From Hydractinia symbiolongicarpus (taxonomy: Eukaryota; Cnidaria; Hydrozoa; Anthoathecata; Hydractiniidae), in NCBI RefSeq assembly GCF_029227915.1, contig NC_079878.1, positions 29,973,501 to 30,037,500 of the forward strand: a stretch of DNA of 64,000 nt, given 5' to 3'. Positions 11,164-23,482 of this stretch are shown piece after piece. The position numbers were made by a program, and so were the translations under genes. Below the pieces are notes generated by a model. The model ran no database searches and had not been told where the DNA came from. It saw only the letters and a program-made list of their open reading frames with translations. Position 1 is the stretch's first letter, and every line of letters starts with the position of its first letter.

Positions 11164-11772
11164 AATGAGAAGATTAATGAAAGAGGTTTAATCGCCTGCA
11201 AACGAAAACCCGCGATTTCCCGTAAATTCCGGGCTTGGCCCGTATAGTCGAATGTATACAAAGAAAGTACCCAGGGAGTAAACTCATTTCCCAAACGATT
11301 TTTTAAATGATTATTTCACCACTAAAGGCCATGAGACTTGTAGTTTTTAAAAATGTTTTCATTTTTGATGACACGCTGAATAAAAGGAGTTTAATCGCCG
11401 GCAAACGAAGACCCGCCATTACCCGTAAACCCAGGACTCGGCCCGTATAGTCAAAAGTATACAAAGAAAGTACCCAGGGAGTAAACTCATTTCCCGAACG
11501 ATTTTTTAAAATATTTTTTCACCACTAAAACGCATGAGACTTGTAGTTTCCAGAAATGTTTTCATTTTTGATAAGACGCTTAATAAAAGTGGTTTAATCG
11601 CCAGCAAACGAAAACCCGCGATTTTCCGTAAATCCCGGGTTTGGCCCGTATAGTCGAATGTATACAAAGAAAGTACCCTGTGAGTAAACTCATTTCCAAA
11701 ACGATTTCTTAAATTATCTTTTCACCACTAAAACGCATGAGACTTGTAGTTTTCAAAAATGTTTTCATTTTT
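11164..11772 (+). repeat. H-I-J three-monomer block, copy 1
   Basis: H (from 11164) starts AATGAGAAGATTAATG. It is preceded by CAAATTATTTCGGCACCACTAGAACAAATGAG, given here as a landmark near 11101 (key bases TCGGCACC and AGAACAAATG). I starts GATGACACGCTG at 11367 and has CGAAGACCCGCCATT and AACCCAGGACTCGG. J starts GATAAGACGCTT at 11570 and has GATTTTCCG and GGGTTTGG. H is the most divergent monomer type in the window. Confidence 0.8.
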
Positions 11773-12584
11773 GATGAGACGCTGAATAAAAGAAGTTTAA
11801 TCGCCGGCAAACGAAAACCCGCCATTTCCCGTAAATCCGGACTCAGCCCGTATAGTCGAATGTATACAAAGAAAGTACCCAGGGAGTTAAATCATTTCCC
11901 GAACGATTTTTTAAATTATTTTTTTCACCACTAAAACGCATGAGACTTGTAATTTTCAAAAATGTTTTCATTTTTGATGAGACGCTTAATAAAAGAGGTT
12001 TAATCGCCGGCAAACGAAAACCCGCGATTTCCCGTAAATCCCGGGCTTGGCCCGTATAGTCAAAAGTATACAAAGAAAGTACCCAGGGTGTAAACTCATT
12101 TCCCGAACGATTTTTTAAATTATTATTTCACCACTAAAGCCAATGAGACTTGTAGTTTTTAAAAATATTTTCATTTTTGATGAGACGCTGAATAAAAGAA
12201 GTTTAATCGCCGGCAAACAAAAACCTGCGATTTCCCGTAAATCCCGGACTCGGCCCGCATAGTCAAAAGTATACAAAGAAAGTACCCAGGGTGTAAACGC
12301 ATTTCCCGAACGATATTTTAAATTATTATTTCACCACTAAAGCCCATGAGACTTGTAGTTTTTAAAAATGTTTTCATTTTTGATGAGACGCTGAATAAAA
12401 GAAGTTTAATCGCCCTCAAACGAAAACCCGCGACTTCCCGTAAATCCCAGACTCTGCCCGTATAGTCAAAAGTATATAAAGAAAGTACCCAGGGAGTAAA
12501 CTCATTTCCCGAACGATTTTTTAAATTATTTTTTCACCACTAAAACGCATGAGACTTGTAGTTTTTAAAAATGTTTTCATTTTT

Positions 12585-13192
12585 GATGAGACGCTGAATA
12601 AAAGAAGTTTAATCGCCGGCAAACGAAAACCCGCGACTTCCTGTAAATCCGGACTCGGCCCGTATAGTCAAAAGTATACAAAGAAAGTACCCAGGGAGTA
12701 AACTTATTTCCCGAAGGATTTTTTAAATTATTTTTTCACCACTAAAACGCATGAGACTTGTAGTTTTCAAAAATGTTTTCATTTTTGATGAGACGCTGAA
12801 TAAAAGAAGTTTAATCGCCGGCAAACGAAAACCCGCCATTTCCCGTAAACCCCGGGCTTGGCCCGCATAGTCGAATGTATATAAAGAAAGTACCTTGTGA
12901 GTAAACTCATTTCCAGAACGATTTTTTAAATTATTTTTTCACCACTAAAACGCATGAGACTTGTAGTTTTCAGAAATGTTTTCATTTTTGATGAGACGCT
13001 TAATGAAAGTGGTTTAATTGCCGGCAAACGAAAACCCGCGATTTCCCGTAAATCCCGGGTTTGGCCCGCATAGTCGAATGTATACAAAGAAAGTACCCTG
13101 TGAGTAAACTCACTTCATGAACGACTTTTTAAATTATTTTTTCACCACTAAAACGCATGAGAATTGTAGTTTTCAAAAATGTTTTCATTGTT
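12585..13192 (+). repeat. Three-monomer duplication, copy 1 (608 bp)
   Basis: Monomers at 12585, 12788 and 12990 share with the next three GACTTCCTGTAAATCCGG, CCCGGGCTTGGCCCGCATAG, GTATATAAAG with GTACCTTGTGAG, TTTAATTGCCGGC and TTTTCATTGTTGATGAG. The measured offset is 608 bp. Confidence 0.85.
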
Positions 13193-13800
13193 GATGAGAC
13201 GCTTAATGAAAGAAGTTTAATCGCCGGCAAACGAAAACCCGCGACTTCCTGTAAATCCGGACTCGGCCCGTATAGTCAAAAGTATACAAAGAAAGTACCC
13301 AGGGAGTAAACTTATTTCCCGAACGATTTTTTAAATTATTTTTTCACCACTAAAACGCATGAGACTTGTAGTTTTCAAAAATGTTTTCATTTTTGATGAG
13401 ACGCTGAATAAAAGAAGTTTAATCGCCGGCAAACGAAAACCCGCCATTTCCCGTAAACCCCGGGCTTGGCCCGCATAGTCGAATGTATATAAAGAAAGTA
13501 CCTTGTGAGTAAACTCATTTCCAGAACGATTTTTTAAATTATTTTTTCACCACTAAAACGCATGAGACTTGTAGTTTTCAGAAATGTTTTCATTTTTGAT
13601 GAGACGCTTAATGAAAGTGGTTTAATTGCCGGCAAACGAAAACCCGCGATTTCCCGTAAATCCCGGGTTTGGCCCGCATAGTCGAATGTATACAAAGAAA
13701 GTACCCTGTGAGTAAACTCACTTCATGAACGACTTTTTAAATTATTTTTTCACCACTAAAACGCATGAGAATTGTAGTTTTCAAAAATGTTTTCATTGTT
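13193..13800 (+). repeat. Three-monomer duplication, copy 2 (608 bp)
   Basis: Tandem second copy. The first monomer begins CTTAATGAAAGAAG instead of CTGAATAAAAGAAG, so its opening is borrowed from class 1. This marks the junction within the first few tens of bases. Confidence 0.85.
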
Positions 13801-14289
13801 GATGAGACGCTTAATGAAAGTGGTTTAATCGCCGGCAAACGAAAACCCGCGATTTTCCGTAAATCCCGGGTTTGGCCCGTATAGTCGAATGTATACAAAG
13901 AATGTACCCTGTGAGTAAACTCATTTCCAAAACGATTTCTTAAATTATCTTTTCACCACTAAAACGCATGAGCCTTGTAGTTTTCAAAAATGTTTTCATT
14001 TTTGATGAGACGCTGAATAAAAGAAGTTTAATCGCCGGCAAACGAAAACCCGCCATTTCCCGTAAACCCCGGACTCAGCCCGTATAGTCGAATGTATACA
14101 AAGAAAGTACCCAGGGAGTAAAATCATTTCTCGAACGATTTTTTAAATTATTTTTTTCACCACTAAAACGCATGAGACTTGTAATTTTCAAAAATGTTTT
14201 CATTTTTGATGAGACGCTTAATGAAAGAGGTTTAATCGCCGGCAAATGAAAACCCGCGATTTCCCGTAAATCCCGGGCTTGGCCCGTAT

Positions 14290-15304
14290 AGTCGAATGTA
14301 TACAAAGAAAGTACCTTGTGAGTAAACTCATTTCCAGAACGATTTTTTGAATTATCTTTTCACCACTAAAACGCATGAGACTTGTAGTTTTCAAAAATGT
14401 TTTCATTTTGGATGAGACGCTGAATAAAAGATGTTTAATCGCCGGCAAACGAAAACCCGCGTTTTCCCGTAAATCCCGGACTCGGCCCGTATAGTCAAAA
14501 GTATACAAAGAAAGTGCCCATGGAGTAAACTCATTTCCCGAACGATTTTTTAAATTATTTTTTCACCACTAAAACGCATGAGACTTGTAGTTTTCAGGAA
14601 TGTTTTCACTTTTGATGAGACGCTTAATGAAAGAAGTTTAATCGCCGGCAAACGAAAACCCGCGATTTCCCGTAAATCCCGGGCTTGGCCCGTATAGTCG
14701 AATGTATACAAAGAAAGTACCCTGTGAGTAAACTCATTTCCCGAACGATTTTTTAAATTATTTTTTCACCACTAAAACGCATGAGACTTGTAGTTTTCAA
14801 AAATGTTTTCATTTTTGATGAGACGCTGAATATAAGAAGTTTAATCGCCGGCAAACAAAAACCCGCGATTTCCCGTAAATCCCGTGCTTGGCCCGTATAG
14901 TCGAGTACATACAAAGAAAGTACCCTGTGAGTAAACTCATTTCCAGAACGATTTTTTAAATTATCTTTTCACCACTAAAACGCATGAGACTTGTAGTTTT
15001 CAAAAATGTTTTCATTTTTGATGCGACGCTTAATGAAAGAGGTTTAATCGCCGGCAAACGAAAACCCGCGATTTCCCGTAAATCCCGGGCTTGGCCCGTA
15101 TAGTGGAATGTATACAAAGAAAGTACCCAGGGAGTAAACTCATTTCCCGAACGATTTTTTAAAATATTTTTTCACCACTAAAACGCATGAGACTTGTAGT
15201 TTTCAGAAATGTTTTCATTTTTGATAAGACGCTTAATGAAAGTGGTTTAATCACCGGCAAACGAAAACCCGCGATTTTCCGTAAATCCCGGGTTTGGCCC
15301 GTAT
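14290..15304 (+). repeat. Five-monomer duplication, copy 1 (1015 bp)
   Basis: Private sites are GTACCTTGTGAG, TTTTTTGAATTATC, CATTTTGGATGAG, AAAAGATGTTTAATC, AAAGTGCCCATGGAG, TCGAGTACATAC, GATGCGACGC and GTATAGTGGAATG. All recur 1015 bp to the right. The copy ends with a J monomer. Confidence 0.88.
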
Positions 15305-16319
15305 AGTCGAATGTATACAAAGAAAGTACCTTGTGAGTAAACTCATTTCCAGAACGATTTTTTGAATTATCTTTTCACCACTAAAACGCATGAGACTTGT
15401 AGTTTTCAAAAATGTTTTCATTTTGGATGAGACGCTGAATAAAAGATGTTTAATCGCCGGCAAACGAAAACCCGCGTTTTCCCGTAAATCCCGGACTCGG
15501 CCCGTATAGTCAAAAGTATACAAAGAAAGTGCCCATGGAGTAAACTCATTTCCCGAACGATTTTTTAAATTATTTTTTCACCACTAAAACGCATGAGACT
15601 TGTAGTTTTCAGGAATGTTTTCACTTTTGATGAGACGCTTAATGAAAGAAGTTTAATCGCCGGCAAACGAAAACCCGCGATTTCCCGTAAATCCCGGGCT
15701 TGGCCCGTATAGTCGAATGTATACAAAGAAAGTACCCTGTGAGTAAACTCATTTCCCGAACGATTTTTTAAATTACTTTTTCACCACTAAAACGCATGAG
15801 ACTTGTAGTTTTCAAAAATGTTTTCATTTTTGATGAGACGCTGAATATAAGAAGTTTAATCGCCGGCAAACAAAAACCCGCGATTTCCCGTAAATCCCGT
15901 GCTTGGCCCGTATAGTCGAGTACATACAAAGAAAGTACCCTGTGAGTAAACTCATTTCCAGAACGATTTTTTAAATTATCTTTTCACCACTAAAACGCAT
16001 GAGACTTGTAGTTTTCAAAAATGTTTTCATTTTTGATGCGACGCTTAATGAAAGAGGTTTAATCGCCGGCAAACGAAAACCCGCGATTTCCCGTAAATCC
16101 CGGGCTTGGCCCGTATAGTGGAATGTATACAAAGAAAGTACCCAGGGAGTAAACTCATTTCCCGAACGATTTTTTAAAGTATTTTTTCACCACTAAAACG
16201 CATGAGACTTGTAGTTTTCAGAAATGTTTTCATTTTTGATAAGACGCTTAATGAAAGTGGTTTAATCACCGGCAAACGAAAACCCGCGATTTTCCGTAAA
16301 TCCCGGGTTTGGCCCGTAT
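15305..16319 (+). repeat. Five-monomer duplication, copy 2 (1015 bp)
   Basis: Near-exact tandem copy of the preceding segment. I noted TTTAAATTACTTTTTCACC in place of TTATTTTTTC and TTTAAAGTATTTTTTC in place of TTTAAAATATTTTTTC. The junction lies inside GGCCCGTATAGTCGAATG, where the J and B flanks are the same. Confidence 0.88.
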
Positions 16320-16440
16320 AGTCGAATGTATACAAAGAAAGTACCCTGTGAGTAAACTCATTTCCAAAACGATTTCTTAAATTATCTTTTCACCACTAAA
16401 ACGCATGAGACTTGTAGTTTTCAAAAATGTTTTCATTTTT

Positions 16441-18677
16441 GATGAGACGCTGAATAAAAGAAGTTTAATCGCCGGCAAACGAAAACCCGCCATTTCCCGT
16501 AAACCCCGGACTCAGCCCGTATAGTCGAATGTATACAAAGAAAGTACCCAGGGAGTAAAATCATTTCCCGAACGATTTTTTAAATTATTTTTTTCACCAC
16601 TAAAACGCATGAGACTTGTAATTTTCAAAAATGTTTTCATTTTTGATGAGACGCTTAATGAAAGAGGTTTAATCGCCGGCAAACGAAAACCCGCGATTTC
16701 CCGTAAATCCCGGGCTTGGCCCGTATAGTCGAATGTATACAAAGAAAGTACCCTGTGAGTAAACTCATTTCCAGAACGATTGTTTAAATTATTTTTTTCA
16801 CCACTAAAACGCATGAGACTTGTAGTTTTCAAAAATGTTTTCATTTTTGATGCGACGCTTAATGAGAGAGGTTTAATCGCCGGCAAACGAAAACCCGCGA
16901 TTTCCCGTAAATCCCGGGCTTGGCCCGTATAGTGGAATGTATACAAAGAAAGTACCCTGTGAGTAAACTCATTTCCAGAACGATTGTTTAAATTATTTTT
17001 ACACCACTAAAACGCATAAGACTTGTAGTTTACAAAATTTTTTTCATTTTTGATGAGACGCTGAATAAAAGAAGTTTAATCGCCGGCAAACGAAAACCCG
17101 CCATTTCCCGTAAACCCCGGACTCGGCCCGTATAGTCGAATGTATACAAAGAAAGTACCCAGGGAATAAACTTATTTCCCGAACGATTTTTCAAATTATT
17201 TCGGCACCACTAGAACAAATGAGACTTGTAGTCTTCAAAAATGTTTTCATTTTTAATGAGAAGATTAATGAAAGAGGTTTAATCGCCGGCAAACGAAAAC
17301 CCGCGATTTTCCGTAAATTCCGGGCTTGGCCCGTATAGTCTAATGTATACAAAGAAAGTACCCAGGGAGTAAACTCATTTCCCAAACGATTTTTTAAATG
17401 ATTATTTCACCACTAAAGGCCATGACACTTGTAGTTTATAAAAATGTTTTCATTTTTGATGACACGCTGAATAAAAGGAGTTTAATCGCCGGCAAACGAA
17501 GACCCGCCATTTCCCGTAAACCCAGGACTCGGCCCGTATAGTCAAAAGTATACAAATAAAGTACCCAGGGAGTAAACTCATTGCCCGAACGATTTTTTAA
17601 AATATTTTTTCACCACTAAAACGCATGAGACTTGTAGTTTTCAGAAATGTTTTCATTTTTGATAAGACGCTTAGTGAAAGTGGTTTAATCGCCGGCAAAC
17701 GAAAACCCGCGATTTTCCGTAAATCCCGGGTTTGGCCCGTATAGTCGAATGTATACAAAGAAAGTACCCTGTGAGTAAACTCATTTCCAAAACGATTTCT
17801 TAAATTATCTTTTCACCACTAAAACGCATGAGACTTGTAGTTTTCAAAAATGTTTTCATTTTTGATGAGATGCTGAATAATAGAAGTTTAATCGCCGGCA
17901 AACGAAAACCCGCCATTTCCCGTAAACCCTGGACTCAGCCCGTATAGTCGAATGTATACAAAGAAAGTACCCAGGGAGTTAAATCATTTCCCGAACGATT
18001 TTTTAAATTATTTTTTTCACCACTAAAACACATGAGACTTGTAATTTTCAAAAATGTTTTCATTTTTGATGAGACGCTTAATGAAAGAGGTTTAATCGCC
18101 GGCAAACGAAAACCCGCGATTTCCCGTAAATCCCGGGCTTGGCCCGTATAGTCGAATGTATACAAAGAAAGAAACCTGTGAGTAGACTCATTTCCAGAAC
18201 GATTGTTTAAATTATTTTTCCACCACTAAAACGCATAAGACTTGTAGTGTACAAAATTTTTTTCATTTTTGATGAGACGCTGAATAAAAGAAGTTTAATC
18301 GCCGGCAAACGAAAACCCGCCATTTCCCGTAAACCCCGGACTCGGCCCGTATAGTTGAATGTATACAAAGAAAGTACCCAGGGAGTAAAATCATTTCCCG
18401 AACGATTTTTTAAATTATTTTTTTCACCACTAAAACGCATGAGACTTGTAGTTTTCAAAAATGTTTTCATTTTCGATGAGACGCTGAATAAAAGAAGTTT
18501 AATCGCCGGCAAACGAAAACCCGCGATTTCCCGTAAATCCCGGGCTTGGCCCGTATAGTCAAAAGTATACAAAGAAAGTACCCAGGGAGTAAACCCATTT
18601 CCCGAAGGATTTTTTAAATTATTTTTTCACCACTAAAACGCATGAGACTTGTAGTTTTCAGAAATGTTTTCATTTTT
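16441..18677 (+). repeat. Eleven-monomer unit, copy 1 (2237 bp)
   Basis: The order begins A, B, B (GATGCGACGC), A' (with TTTACAAAATTTTTTTC), H, I, J, A. It corresponds to the next segment at an offset of 2237 bp, measured on the H and A monomers. Two of its monomers are 204 bp because of an extra T. Confidence 0.78.
17255..17863 (+). repeat. H-I-J three-monomer block, copy 2
   Basis: Same three monomers in the same order, 609 bp long like copy 1. Private differences include GTCTTCAAAAATG, GTCTAATGTATAC, CATGACACTTG and GACGCTTAGTGAAAG. Confidence 0.8.
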
Positions 18678-20460
18678 GATGAGATGCTGAATAAAAGAAG
18701 TTTAATCGCCGGCAAACGAAAACCCGCCATTTCCCGTAAACCCCGGACTCAGCCCGTATAGTCGAATGTATACAAAGAAAGTACCCAGGGAGTAAAATCA
18801 TTTCCCGAACGATTTTTTAAATTATTTTTTTCACCACTAAAACGCATGAGACTTGTAATTTTCAAAAATGTTTTCATTTTTGATGAGACGCTTAATGAAA
18901 GAGGTTTAATCGCCGGCAAACGAAAACCCGCGATTTCCCGTAAATCCCGGGCTTGGCCCGTATAGTCGAATGTATACAAAGAAAGTACCCTGTGAGTAAA
19001 CTCATTTCCAGAACGATTGTTTAAATTATTTTTTTCACCACTAAAACGCATGAGACTTGTAGTTTTTAAAAATGTTTTCATTTTTGATGAGACGCTTAAT
19101 GAAAGAGGTTTAATCGCCGGCAAACGAAAACCCGCGATTTCCCGTAAATCCCGGGCTTGGCCCGTATAATGGAATGTATACAAAGAAAGTACCCTGTGAG
19201 TAAACTCATTTCCAGAACGATTGTTTAAATTATTTTTACACCACTAAAACGCATAAGACTTGTAGTTTACAAAATTTTTTTCATTTTTGATGAGACGCTG
19301 AATAAAAGAAGGTTAATTGCCGGCAAACGAAAATCCGCCATTTCCCGTAAACCCCGGACTCGGCCCGTATAGTCGGATGTATACAAAGAAAGTACCCAGG
19401 GAATAAACTTATTTCCCGAACGATTTTTCAAATTATTTCGGCACCACTAGAACAAATGAGACTTGTAGTTTTTAAAAATGTTTTCATTTTTAATGAGAAG
19501 ATTAATGAAAGAGGTTTAATCGCCGGCAAACGAAAACCGGCGATTTCCCGTAAATTCCGGGCTTGGCCCGTATAGTCGAATGTATACAAAGAAAGTACCC
19601 AGGGAGTAAACTCATTTCCCAAACGATTTTTAAATGATTATTTCACCACTAAAGGCCATGAGACTTGTAGTTTTTAAAAATGTTTTCATTTTTGATGACA
19701 CGCTGAATAAAAGGAGTTTAATCGCCGGCAAACGAAGACCCGCCAATTCCCGTAAACCCAGGACTCGGCCCGTATAGTCAAAAGTATACAAAGAAAGTAC
19801 CCAGGGAGTAAACTCATTTCCCGAACGATTTTTTAAAATATTTTTTCACCACTAAAACGCATGAGACTTGTAGTTTTCAGAAATGTTTTCATTTTTGATA
19901 AGACGCTTAATGAAAGTGGTTTAATCGCCGGCAAACGAAAACCCGCCATTTTCCGTAAATCCCGGGTTTGGCCCGTATAGTCGAATGTATACAAAGAAAG
20001 TACCCTGTGAGTAAACTCATTTCCAAAACGATTTCTCAAATTATCTTTTCACCACTAAAACGCATGAGACTTGTAGTTTTCAAAAATGTTTTCATTTTTG
20101 ATGAGACGCTGAATAAAAGAAGTTTAATCGCCGGCAAACGAAAACCCGCCATTTCCCGTAAACCCCGGGCTTGGCCCGTATAGTCGAGTGTATACAAAGA
20201 AAGTACCCTGTGAGTAAACTCATTTCCAGAACGATTGTTTAAATTATTTTTCCACCACTAAAACGCATAAGACTTGTAGTGTACAAAATTTTTTTCATTT
20301 TTGATGAGACGCTGAATAAAAGAAGTTTAATCGCCGGCAAACGAAAACCCGCCATTTCCCGTAAACCCCGGACTCGGCCCGTATAGTCAAAAGTATACAA
20401 AGAAAGTACCCAGGGAGTAAACTCATTTCCCGAAGGATTTTTTAAATTATTTTTTCACCA
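18678..20460 (+). repeat. Eleven-monomer unit, copy 2 (partial, overlaps domain III)
   Basis: Repeats A, B, B, A', H, I, J and A' of the previous unit. At its right end the monomer with TAGTGTACAAAATTTTTTTC matches 18.2 kb at an offset of ten rather than eleven monomers, so one monomer was lost or gained between the copies. From 19833 this sequence also belongs to the next duplication. The right limit is approximate. Confidence 0.65.
19492..20099 (+). repeat. H-I-J three-monomer block, copy 3
   Basis: Third copy, 2237 bp to the right of copy 2. It lacks one T in the run before AAATGATTATTTC and has AAAACCGGCG in H. Its J monomer also starts the nine-monomer duplication of domain III. Confidence 0.8.
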
Positions 20461-21657
20461 CTAAAACGCATGAGACTTGTAGTTTTCAGAAATGTTTTCA
20501 TTTTTGATGAGACGCTTAATGAAAGTGGTTTAATCGGCGGCAAACGAAAACCCGCGATTTCCCGTAAATCCCGGGTTTGGCCCGTATAGTCGAATGTATA
20601 CAAAGAAAGTACCCTGTGAGTAAACTCATTTCATGAACGACTTTTTAAATTATTTTTTCACCACTAAAACGCATGAGACTTGTAGTTTTCAAAAATGTTT
20701 TCATTTTTGATGAGACGCTGAATAAAAGAAGTTTAATCGCCGGCAAACGAAAACCCGCGACTTCCCGTAAATCCCGGACTCGGCCCGTATAGTCAAAAGT
20801 ATACAAAGAAAGTACCCAGGGTGTAAACTCATTTCCCGAACGATTTTTTAAATTATTATTTCACCACTAAAGGCCATGAGACTTGTAGTTTTTAAAAATA
20901 TTTTCATTTTTGCTGAGACGCTGAATAAAAGAAGTTTAATCGCCGGCAAACGAAAACCTGCGATTTCCCGTAAATCCCGGACTCGGCCCGTATAGTCAAA
21001 AGTATACAAAGAAAGTACCCAGGGTGTAAACGCATTTCCCGAACGATATTTTAAATTATTATTTCACCACTAAAGCCCATGAGACTTGTAGTTTTTAAAA
21101 ATGTTTACATTTTTGATAAGACGCTGAATAAAAGAAGTTTAATCGCCATCAAACGAAAACCCGCGACTTCCCGTAAATCCCGGACTCGGCCCGTATAGTC
21201 AAAAGTATATAAAGAAAGTACCCAGGGAGTAAACTCATTTCCCGAACGATTTTTTAAATTATTTTTTCACCACTAAAACGCATGAGACTTGTAGTTTTTA
21301 AAAATGTTTTCATTTTTGATGAGACGCTGAATAAAAGAAGTTTAATCGCCGGCAAACGAAAACCCGCGACTTCCTGTAAATCCGGACTCGGCCCGTATAG
21401 TCAAAAGTATACAAAGAAAGTACACAGGGAGTAAACTTATTTCCCGAACGATTTTTTAAATTATTTTTTCACCACTAAAACGCATGAGACTTGTAGTTTT
21501 CAAAAATGTTTTCATTTTTGATGAGACGCTGAATAAAAGAAGTTTAATCGCCGGCAAACGAAAACCCGCGACTTCCCGTAAATCCGGACTCGGCCCGTAT
21601 AGTCAAAAGTATACAAAGAAAGTACCCAGGGAGTAAACTCATTTCCCGAACGATTTT
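19833..21657 (+). repeat. Nine-monomer HOR unit, copy 1 (1825 bp)
   Basis: Runs from the J monomer (TTTAAAATATTTTTTC) through A', the GTGTAC variant, C (TTAATCGGCGG), D-like, E (TTTTTGCTGAGACG), F (TGTTTACATTTTTGATAAG and TCGCCATCAAACG), G (GTACACAGGGAG) and another G-like unit. Each diagnostic variant recurs 1825 bp later. Confidence 0.9.
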
Positions 21658-23482
21658 TTAAAATATTTTTTCACCACTAAAACGCATGAGACTTGTAGTT
21701 TTCAGAAATGTTTTCATTTTTGATAAGACGCTTAATGAAAGTGGTTTAATCGCCGGCAAACGAAAACCCGCCATTTTCCGTAAATCCCGGGTTTGGCCCG
21801 TATAGTCGAATGTATACAAAGAAAGTACCCTGTGAGTAAACTCATTTCCAAAACGATTTCTCAAATTATCTTTTCACCACTAAAACGCATGAGACTTGTA
21901 GTTTTCAAAAATGTTTTCATTTTTGATGAGACGCTGAATAAAAGAAGTTTAATCGCCGGCAAACGAAAACCCGCCATTTCCCGTAAACCCCGGGCTTGGC
22001 CCGTATAGTCGAGTGTATACAAAGAAAGTACCCTGTGAGTAAACTCATTTCCAGAACGATTGTTTAAATTATTTTTCCACCACTAAAACGCATAAGACTT
22101 GTAGTGTACAAAATTTTTTTCATTTTTGATGAGACGCTGAATAAAAGAAGTTTAATCGCCGGCAAACGAAAACCCGCCATTTCCCGTAAACCCCGGACTC
22201 GGCCCGTATAGTCAAAAGTATACAAAGAAAGTACCCAGGGAGTAAACTCATTTCCCGAAGGATTTTTTAAATTATTTTTTCACCACTAAAACGCATGAGA
22301 CTTGTAGTTTTCAGAAATGTTTTCATTTTTGATGAGACGCTTAATGAAAGTGGTTTAATCGGCGGCAAACGAAAACCCGCGATTTCCCGTAAATCCCGGG
22401 TTTGGCCCGTATAGTCGAATGTATACAAAGAAAGTACCCTGTGAGTAAACTCATTTCATGAACGACTTTTTAAATTATTTTTTCACCACTAAAACGCATG
22501 AGACTTGTAGTTTTCAAAAATGTTTTCATTTTTGATGAGACGCTGAATAAAAGAAGTTTAATCGCCGGCAAACGAAAACCCGCGACTTCCCGTAAATCCC
22601 GGACTCGGCCCGTATAGTCAAAAGTATACAAAGAAAGTACCCAGGGTGTAAACTCATTTCCCGAACGATTTTTTAAATTATTATTTCACCACTAAAGGCC
22701 ATGAGACTTGTAGTTTTTAAAAATATTTTCATTTTTGCTGAGACGCTGAATAAAAGAAGTTTAATCGCCGGCAAACGAAAACCTGCGATTTCCCGTAAAT
22801 CCCGGACTCGGCCCGTATAGTCAAAAGTATACAAAGAAAGTACCCAGGGTGTAAACGCATTTCCCGAACGATATTTTAAATTATTATTTCACCACTAAAG
22901 CCCATGAGACTTGTAGTTTTTAAAAATGTTTACATTTTTGATAAGACGCTGAATAAAAGAAGTTTAATCGCCATCAAACGAAAACCCGCGACTTCCCGTA
23001 AATCCCGGACTCGGCCCGTATAGTCAAAAGTATATAAAGAAAGTACCCAGGGAGTAAACTCATTTCCCGAACGATTTTTTAAATTATTTTTTCACCACTA
23101 AAACGCATGAGACTTGTAGTTTTTAAAAATGTTTTCATTTTTGATGAGACGCTGAATAAAAGAAGTTTAATCGCCGGCAAACGAAAACCCGCGACTTCCT
23201 GTAAATCCGGACTCGGCCCGTATAGTCAAAAGTATACAAAGAAAGTACACAGGGAGTAAACTTATTTCCCGAACGATTTTTTAAATTATTTTTTCACCAC
23301 TAAAACGCATGAGACTTGTAGTTTTCAAAAATGTTTTCATTTTTGATGAGACGCTGAATAAAAGAAGTTTAATCGCCGGCAAACGAAAACCCGCGACTTC
23401 CCGTAAATCCGGACTCGGCCCGTATAGTCAAAAGTATACAAAGAAAGTACCCAGGGAGTAAACTCATTTCCCGAACGACTTT
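21658..23482 (+). repeat. Nine-monomer HOR unit, copy 2 (1825 bp)
   Basis: Tandem second copy. I found no difference from copy 1 at any diagnostic site compared, which makes it one of the youngest-looking duplications in the window. At the right end GAACGACTTTTTAAATTATTATTTC replaces the J sequence (key change TTTAAAATATT to TTTAAATTATT). Confidence 0.9.

Larger units (their letters stand above)
11164..19832 (+). repeat. Domain II: mixed array with H-I-J blocks and nested duplications
   Basis: All of this stretch is satellite. It combines A, A', B, C, F and G-like monomers with three new subtypes, H, I and J. Local amplification at 3-, 5- and 11-monomer scale is listed separately. Variants typical of the domain are GATAAGACGCTTAATG, GATGCGACGC, GTATAGTGGAATG and a T-rich form with TTTACAAAATTTTTTTC. 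No unique DNA is seen. Confidence 0.8.

Noticed and set aside
11737-11934. Plus-strand open frames (for example here, 18355-18558 and 63237-63452)
   Set aside because: Same reasoning: one monomer long, ended by the frame shift of the 203 bp unit, with no recognisable domain.
21658-23482. Calling the near-identical 1825 bp copy an assembly error
   Set aside because: It cannot be decided from sequence alone. Neighbouring regions show similar HOR duplications with real differences, so a biological duplication is at least as likely.
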